From assembly GCA_003586115.2 (NCBI GenBank), contig QVOM02000042.1, positions 78,225,636-78,289,635 of the forward strand: a stretch of DNA of 64,000 nucleotides. The letters run 5' to 3'. Source of the DNA: Salvator merianae. Lineage: Eukaryota > Chordata > Lepidosauria > Squamata > Teiidae. Position 1 is the stretch's first letter, and every line of letters starts with the position of its first letter. Positions 43,201 to 52,200 of this stretch are shown one piece after another. Both the position numbers and the translations under genes were made by a program. The notes under the pieces were generated by a model, which saw only the letters and a program-made list of their open reading frames with translations, was not told the origin of the DNA and ran no database searches.

Positions 43201-46200
43201 CAGAAGACATCAGGTTTTCTAGTCAATTACAATTTCAATCAATGCCCACTGAAGTCTTGAATGAGTGCTATCACAGCTCTCGCAAGAGTAAAAATGGAAA
43301 TAGGAAGTGTATTTGCAGTTCAGACCAGATTGAGAATCTTCCCCATTACTTATTGGTCTGTAGTAGCTATACCAAGAACCTAGGGAAAGGTTAATCAACA
43401 TCATATGCTTTATATTCATATAGTTATACATATTAAGATGAACAATTTACATCTTAAGAACTGGAATTCTAGGTTGGTAGCAATGTAAAACATTTTTGCA
43501 AGTTAGTAACCTTATTTCAACGCTGTTTCTAGAACATGAATTGCACCCAGCAAGAGTGATTCTATATTTCTGCTTAACACATTAATTTCTAATCTAAATG
43601 GCTTTGTGTCTGCCAGATCCTCATTCTCTAATAAATAATCCCATCTAGATTTGACAAAGAACTCAGCTATATCAAAATAGTAATCCACCTTCCACCCTCT
43701 TTGAGAATGAGATAACTCATCAACCAAGTGACAAACAGTTTTCCTTCCATATTATCTAACCAGAAAATTTACCTTTGGGTTACATGCAGAAGGAAAGAGA
43801 CTAGTCTCTTTGCTGATGTGTTCTCTCATTCTGAAGATGGATCGAATTGGATTAAAACTTAGGTGCAGCTGGGGCTTAAGATTTTGTGGTGTATTACCAA
43901 AAATTAAGCAGATCTTTATTTTTGAAGTTCCCTGTTGTTTCTCCTAAGCTCTCAGAAACACTGGAAGATGCAAGATCTGTGACAAGACTGTCAATGGTTA
44001 TGTTGTTGTTGTTGATACTCAAAACTGAAAAGAAGTTTGAAGGTGAAGCTGCCAAGATAGATGCTTGGATCTTGCAAGTATTATAGGAAATGGACAAACT
44101 TTGCTCTCCAGCCTTGCCCTGATTTTCCATAACTAGCAGATCTCCTTATTCAGAGAACTGACTTAACGCCACAGCTAAAAGCATAACAGGTTGGCTCTGA
44201 GCCTGGTGGTCAGCTAATATTTTTCAAAGTATTTTGCTGGCTCAGGGCCCCTTCTCCATGAACCCTGCAACGTACCATTTATTTCCAACCTGTGTGGTCC
44301 TGCCTCCCTTTTCTTTGAAAAGTGTATTTCCCAAGCTATGAAAATGAGTACTAAGAATCCATCATTAAGCCCTTGGTTTCATTCAGTTACATTTTCTATG
44401 AATTAAATTATTGTCAAGAATTATAGACATTTGCCGTAGCAAAAGCCACCCAAGTGGACAGAAAGATAAAGTATTATGCTCTAGTAATGAATGTCTAGAC
44501 ACATTTTCAAACATGTTAAATATATATTAAAGGTAGATTTTATTTTCCTGCACTGCAAACAGCATGCATATTTAGTGAGGCTGTACATATTTATAGCCAG
44601 TATTAAAATAGCAATCCTTATTCTAAAAAAACCAACACAAAAACTAGCTTGTCTCTAAATGTTATGATATGTCTCCATAGTTGCGGCACATGTAAGGCCA
44701 TATAAGTGAGAGAAAGGGCTGGCCTGAAGCCTGCTCTGTCCACAGCAGCAATGCGCAAACCATTGAGCATCATACACCAAAGGGTAGTTACATGTGGGCC
44801 TTTTGAAACCTGGAAAAAGTAACTTCAAAACATCTGCTTTGTCAAGAATTATTTTGAGACTACCATTCTGGCAATTCAGCCATGCTAGATCCCCTTTGCC
44901 ACAAACAGTAGCTCACTCACAATCAGGTCTTGACTTGTAAGGGAAGGAACAGTGTTCATGGCCTTTTTCTAATTCCAAGGCAAGGTCACTTGACTTTGCT
45001 AGAAGAGGGAAACAGTCCTGCTGCTGTCACTTCTTTCCAGTTCTCTTTGAACCTCCTGAAACAGCCTCAGGTTTGAGCCAGTGTGGGCTGTTATTGCAGC
45101 TGGAAATGCTGTGATTTTGCAGCTTTTCTAAGGAGGCATTTCCCTAATACTTCGTCTGGTTGTCTCCTCAGAGATTTCATGCATGCTTACTCCTTGTTAT
45201 ATCTGCTGATCCAGTTTTGGTGCAAACAAAGCACTATCTCCTTTAGATGTTCCCTAAAAAGACATACCAGGGTGCAAAAATATACTACAGTATTTAACAA
45301 CATACTAACAAAACAAAACAGCCTCACAACATACTAACAAAAAATGGAATTACAATACTGTATGTATGTTCATAAGGAAGTTATGTTCAAAATTTGCTCT
45401 AATCACCTTACAGATTAACCCGCTGAACTTAGCTTCAGGCTTCTCAACTTATAGACAGTGACTTCAAAGTAATATGCCTGCACACATTTTTTCAGTAGGG
45501 CTGACTTGCAGAAGGAAGCCAATGGGACCACTGCCTTGGGGTGCCATTAAACCTTCCTTGATTTCAGGAATCAAAATGGATGGGGTGCAGAGGGATGTCA
45601 ATCCAATCAGTAGATTGGTTTGATGCAGAATTTTCTAAAGCTAAAAGTAAAAAGACTTCCTTGCCTCCTGAATTAACTACTTATTTAGATTTAAAAATGC
45701 AAAAAGGATCAGGACACAGGCTCTAATTTGGTTAAGGCCTCTATAAAAAACACATCCAGAACTTTTCAGAATATTGTTCCTGGATCTTTTCCTCTTAGAC
45801 TCCTATCATTTCCGTACTGGCTAAGGTTTGGGAGATATTATTTATGATCAGAACCATGTGGCTTTAAATGATACAGAAAACTATGATTTTAATATTCCTC
45901 AGTGGAACATGGTATCAACAGATGATATCTGCAAATTAATTCAACTGGTTATATCAGGCAATGTGCCAGGGTAGGACAATATTTCAGGCAAACGCGTTAA
46001 ACAAAATTTAGAGTGATGGGTGCCATTATTAGCAGCTAACTATTTTAATTCATAAATCTATAGTGATGAAGAATGAAAAAACAAACCAGCAAAAAACAAA
46101 TGGCAAAGAAACAATCCAACATGCCTAGAGGTATGTAGGTATGTCAGCAGCCAGTATGTGCCATTCAGCCCTTTTCTGTAGGTGCATTCGACTGTTGGCT

Positions 46201-49200
46201 ATTAATTTCAAGCTCACTGCCTTTTAGGGACACATTGGCCCTTTCTGCACTTGGACTTATTCCAGATTATTTCTCAGATTCGGGACCTGCCATCTGCATG
46301 CTAGTGCAGACTATGGTAGGCCCTGGACAAGACCTTTCATAGTTTTCACTAGCATGTGGATAGCAGGTCCCTATTCTGGGATATAATCCACAATAAGGCC
46401 AAGTGCAGAAAGGGCCATTGTATCTGGAACCTATAACAAAGTGCATCCCTCCCTTTCCTGATCTAATTTATCCTTGTATGTATAGCACTATAGCAAGATA
46501 GTGCTGTAAAATCAAGGCTGCAATATTGACTTCCAAGTTGGACTCCATTTCATCGCTACATTTCACTGGTGCACAGGAAGGGGCTACTGTCATCCAAGTC
46601 CTGAAATGGAGGAAATTTGAAATTCCATGCCAAAGTGGGGTGCACCACAGCTGTTGAAGACTTATATGGTATAGGCAGCCAATCAGCAGTTGTTACGCCA
46701 AGGTCGAAGAATGATGGAGGGAGGTCCCCAGGGTCATGCCATTGTTGGTGCCAGCCATAAGCCAATCATTGCCCATTTTCACAGGGTGAACTGAACTTCA
46801 GCCGGGTATGCACTTCATACCATAATGGCTACTTATTAGCAGCTTATAACCTGAGGAAGATGAACCACTGGGCATGTTAGCCAAGGCCAAGAATTTACCC
46901 ACAGTGGCTCACTTCAGCAACCTCACTGGGCAGTCATACAAAAAGACTATTCCCCAGATGATCATGGTTATGCCCACGTTGAGATTTGCACAGAAATTCT
47001 CCGTTCGTTTTATATGCGTAATTCTGCATTTGCACAATTGTGCAAAACTGCCTTTTTAATTTTTTTTAAAGGTGTTTCATTCTTTGGCTAGGCAGAGTCC
47101 AACCTATGAGGACATGGTTGGCAAGTGAGGGGATACTCTGGAGGTAGACAGTCAGGGGTAGGTCTCTGCCCCCATGCCAGCATGCAAAAGCTTAACTGAC
47201 AAAAACTGATCCTATCAGAGCAAAGGAAGGGGCACTAAGGTGGAAAGGGGTAGAGATGTAAAAGGTACTGTTCAAGGAGACTGAGGATGGGAAAATGAAG
47301 CTATGAGCAGCAAAGCCCAAATTGAGGATGGATTTTTGGGTGTTGGGTGTGATCAGGTCTGGTACTTGCCAAATAACAGATTAATTTTTGAAGTGTGAAG
47401 TTTGAGCCTCAGCGTGCTCTTTAGGACCACAAATGCTGAATCCCTAGCCCATACTGGGCAAGATGGATCAAGTTAACAGGGAAACTGGGGAGGGGACCAA
47501 GGAACCACCACAAAGAACAAAAAAACCTTTAAGAATCTAACCCATATAATGATCTGTAATAAATTATTAATACTGACGAAATGCTTCCAAAAAAGTCTAA
47601 AAGGACTCAACTACTAAAATTATGGAACCTGCAAAATCTGATGTGAAACCTCCTTCCCTGCCAGAGCCTGGATAACTGCTTACAAAACCTAGATTATTTG
47701 AAAGACTTGCAAAAGCACTCTAGCAAATAGCAAAGCAAGCAGGATGGAGGAAAACAAACAAAGAAAGAAAACACTGTATTATATAGATGGGGATTTATGA
47801 AACGTTTTCAGAGTTTGACTTTGCTATAAAGAGCACCTTTAAATTAAGATTCGTTTCAAGCTCAAAACAATGTCGTCTCAGACCCCGACACACACACCCC
47901 GGACATTCTAAGGGCCACCATACACATATTTTAAAACCTTGTCAATCAGAAGGGTTTTTTTTTTATTTTAAGTGCTTCTGATGCTTAAGCTGTCAGACCT
48001 CTAGACAGAACAGATGTGAGTGAGATATTTTCCTCATCCAGCACCTTGAAATGGGCTTTCCATGGTAGCCTGTGTTCAAAATATTTCAGGGATTTCATTC
48101 TGTCAGAACAACTAACTCAAAACAAAAGATTTGAAATATTCAGAATGTTTGGTGTTTTGTCCAAACCCAGAAACTTGTCTCCCATTTTCTGTATGTACAG
48201 TAGAACATATATACATACTTTGCTATATGCATATCCCCGTACAGTGACAACGAAAAGGTGCCAGAGCATATTTTGCCTAGAGAAACAATACTGTTTAATT
48301 TAGGGCAAGGCATATTATTAAGGAATCTGTTTAATGTTTCTATCTTTCTGTTCTAGAACTTTGGCAATTCACAACCCCTTGGTCTTATGAATGTTTTTGT
48401 TAACAAACTGTGTTCTCTCTGCTGCTGGCTTTATTGTTGCCAAGTCATGGGAAAAATATCAGCTATTTCGACATCAGCTATTTCGACGGCTGGAGAGCTG
48501 GAATTCAACCCAGATAAAGGAAGTATACTACTCTTTCACCCAACCCATACTTAATCTAGGGAATTCACTGTCAGAAGAAGTGGTGTGCAATATATCTCAG
48601 TCAGGTCTGGTTGCAAGACTGAGGGTCTTTCTGCACTTATCTGTGAAGGTCAGGAACTATACATGCAGATCAGTAGGGGCTGGGCCTGATCTCTTCCGGA
48701 CCAGCCCCCAAACTGGCACAAGAGCTCACACGAGGTTTGGAGCCATCCCTGGTGACCAGGAATGAAACTTCCTCGCCTCAGAGCCCCCTCGGGATGCATT
48801 TTGGCAGCACAACAAGGAACACCACTGAAATGGTCTCCTGTGGCCCTAGTATGCTGAAAGACCTCGTTATCAAGGTCTACCAGTATTCCAGATATAAGCA
48901 GACTGGAAGACCATTTTGGGCCTCCTGATCCACAATATATTCTATCTTGTGCAGACAGAGCATACCAATGACACTTAGCAGGGTCAGAGTCTCTCTAGTC
49001 CACACCAGCATGTAGACAAAAGATGCCTAGAAAGCAACCAAGATCTGGAACAGAGGTAAGTGCTGAAAGGTCCCAAGTCTCTGACTGATTACAAAGACTC
49101 TACAATAAGCAATGCTCCAAAAGCAATATACTGTATTTATATAAAACACCTCACACTGAGATTGCCCAACAGAAAGAAACCCAACTGAGCATGCTCAGTG

Positions 49201-52200
49201 ACCACTAATTCCATACATATACCTCAAATATATAAAAGTTGAGCCTCTGTGGTGGCAGTGGTCACTATCTTAGAGGAATCAAAAACTATTAAGCCCAAAG
49301 GCTGACCCAAACCTCCATAATCAAAGAAAACAGCATATCTCCAGGCCAATTAATTCCTCCCCCAATAATGCATCCATTTACTGATACATTAAGAAAAAAA
49401 ATCATAAGGGCATATGAAACAGAAAGTTGTAATCCAACAGTATGTGCTGCAGAATATAAGCCCCCTACGTTCAGCACCCAGCGCAGCTGCACCTCTCACA
49501 CTGCCCTACAGTCAGCCCTGGTGCGATGTATCCTTTAGTTGGATAAACAGATGGGGATTGTCTACTTACAGAAGAATAAGGAGTGTACAACCACAATTGC
49601 TCTATCCATAACAAACACAGCAACCCTCCTCAGGGGCTTTGTTCTCTGACTGCACTATGATAATGGAATTGTGCCCAGCTGGGAGGAAAGTGCTTGGGGT
49701 TGTGGGAAGCTAAGAAGCTAGAAAGCTAAGTGCCATTTTAAGTTGCGTGCCTCTTTTCTCTCCATCTTATTTTCATAATTAGGGCCTCTTTCTTCTACCA
49801 ATGAACTACGTAAACAACTGACAGCAACCTTGATACTTGCTCTCCTGTGAGTCAGATAATTCGTGGACCCAGGAAAAAATTGACCACACACCCAGATTCA
49901 ATCTCGGTTCAACATTCCTCATTCAACCCAACACTGTTAGATAAACAGATTGTGATGCATCAATGCAGATAGAAAACTAATTAGCAGGATCAGACCCATG
50001 GCTCATTTAGTCCAGCAGTCAGGTCTCACAGGCCCTTTCCACACTGACCCTTATTCCAGAACAAATTCCAGAGCCCTGTCCACTCCAACTGTGTTTTGTT
50101 CACATTGGATAAAGCTTGGACCAGACCAGGGCACCCAAAATGGTGCCCTAGACAGGTATAGGTGTAGATACAACCAGTCCAGTGCTAGTTGACCAGACAC
50201 AGCAGTGTGAGGATGGCATGCTCCCCATGGCACAGTCTACTATGGGGGACCCTTTTTAGTGGCACTCTATAAGGCATCACTAGAAGTGGGCGCACCTCAA
50301 ACCGACCAAGCCAAAAACTCTGATTGAGGGCTTTCTGGACTGAGGGCTTTGTGGAGGCAGTTGTAAGGGCTGGAAGGAACAGGCCATCCAAATATGAAGT
50401 GCCCTGTTCCACTTCACTGGCAATCTGTCCAAGCTTGGGACGGTTTGCTTGTTCCAGGACATGGAGTGGGAAAAGTCCAACAGTGGCCAACCAACTGCAT
50501 AGGGAAGCCCACCAGCATGACACAAGCACACAGCTTGCTCTCCTTGCAATCTCCCAGGAGCTGGCCTTTGGAGGTAAACTACATTCTGCTGCTGTCAGGA
50601 CTAATAGCTATTGAAAGCCTTGACTTCCATGAATTGGTCCAAACCTTTTTTTGAAACCATTTGTCGTAGGGAATTCCAAAGTTGAACTATGCATTGTGTA
50701 AAAAAAAAAAAAAAAGTCATAGAATCATAGAGATGGAAGGGACCTCCAGGGTCATTGAGTCTAACACCCCGCACAGTGCAGGATTCTCATTTGTCCAGGT
50801 TCAGCTTCACTGGGAGACCTGTAGTTCTAGTGTTTTGGGAAAGGGGAGAAAAACTTCTTGCTGTTCATTTTGTCCACAAGTGTCCTTTCTAAATTTTAAA
50901 AAAGCCTCCAACTTTCCTTGTAGGGAAGTTCCTCCATCTTCTTGATCATTTTAATTGCTCACCTCTACACCTTTTCCAACTCTCAGTTATATCCCTAAAA
51001 ACTGCTGGCTCAAAGTAGACTAAGTTATCGGCAGATATTTAGGCAATTACACACCCTAAGGAGAACAAGTCTGTCTAACCTAGTTGTCTGTTAAGACCAG
51101 CTCAGGCCTTGTCTAGAAGGCTCTTTGAGATAGAGCCTGAACTTCTCCTGAGCTGAATCACTCCATCCACACACAGCAACCACCACAACTTTCTTGGAGT
51201 TGCTTAAGTCCTCCCTGGACAACTAAAAAGCAGTCCACAGGCTGACCAGGAATGGCTGGATTACTCCTGGACAGCAGATCTGCACCCTCTTCTGGGTGTG
51301 GCTGCCAAATGGGCCTGGTGGCATGACTGTGGCTGCACAGTCACATGCAGCATCCAGATCACCATGGCAACATCTGAGTGTGTGGTGAATGTTGCCTTGA
51401 ATGTTGCCATGGCAACCCATGGTCCTGGCCAAGCCATTCACACTTTGAGTGCTGCTGGCTCGGTATGAGGCTTTTCCAGCACTCGAAGTGCAGATGGTTG
51501 CCAGCATGGTACTGTTACTAGGCCGGTAAGCATGAACCCAGCCAAAATGTCCAGATTAAGCCTAATCACATGATCTGGATCTTCATCAAGGATTAGGTGA
51601 AGGAAGGATCAAAGTACATGAGAACAGAAACAAGTACTAAAATGTCACAACTGTTGCAGTCTGACTTAGAAGACACTAGTCTTATTTAGAAGGCAATGCC
51701 ACAGACTACATCTAATGTTTTATTTCAAAAACAAGTCAAGAAATTGACTGTTCCCACTGGGTTGCCAACCTGTAGTGCCTGCCACTAGCAGCCCAGCATG
51801 GGACAGAAGGTCTTCAGTAAGTTTGTGTCTGGGCCCCAGATGGTTTGGATATCTGGATGGCAGCAAGTTGGCAAAATCCTACTCTAGTTTTGGGACAAAA
51901 GATTAGAGCAGCCTTGGAACTTCATGCTATATTAATCATAGAATCATAGAGTTGGAAGGGACCTCCAGAGTCTTCGAGTCCAACCCCTTGCTCAATGCAG
52001 GATCCACTAACCACCCCAGACAGATGTCTGTCCAGCCTCTCCCTAAAGACCTCCAGCAAATGAGACCCCAACACCTCCTGTGGCAACCTATTCCGTTGAC
52101 TGATCACACTTACTGTCAGAAGGTTTTTTCTAATATCTAGTCTGTATCTACTCCCTTGAAGTTTCATCCCGTTGTTTCTAGTCCTTGCTTCTTGTGTAAG

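Larger units (their letters stand above)
49982..51010 (-). mobile_element. LINE (CR1/L2-like) 3' end carrying two later insertions
   Basis: LINE text on the plus strand runs AGCAGGATCAGACCCATGGC to TCTCACA (50030). It resumes ACAGTGGCCAACCAACTGC (50480) through AATTGGTCCAAACC and GAATTCCAAAGTTGAAC to about 50710, then again TTCAGCTTCACTGGGAG (about 50800) to 51010. The gaps are filled by a TIR element and a CR1 fragment. Confidence 0.75.
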
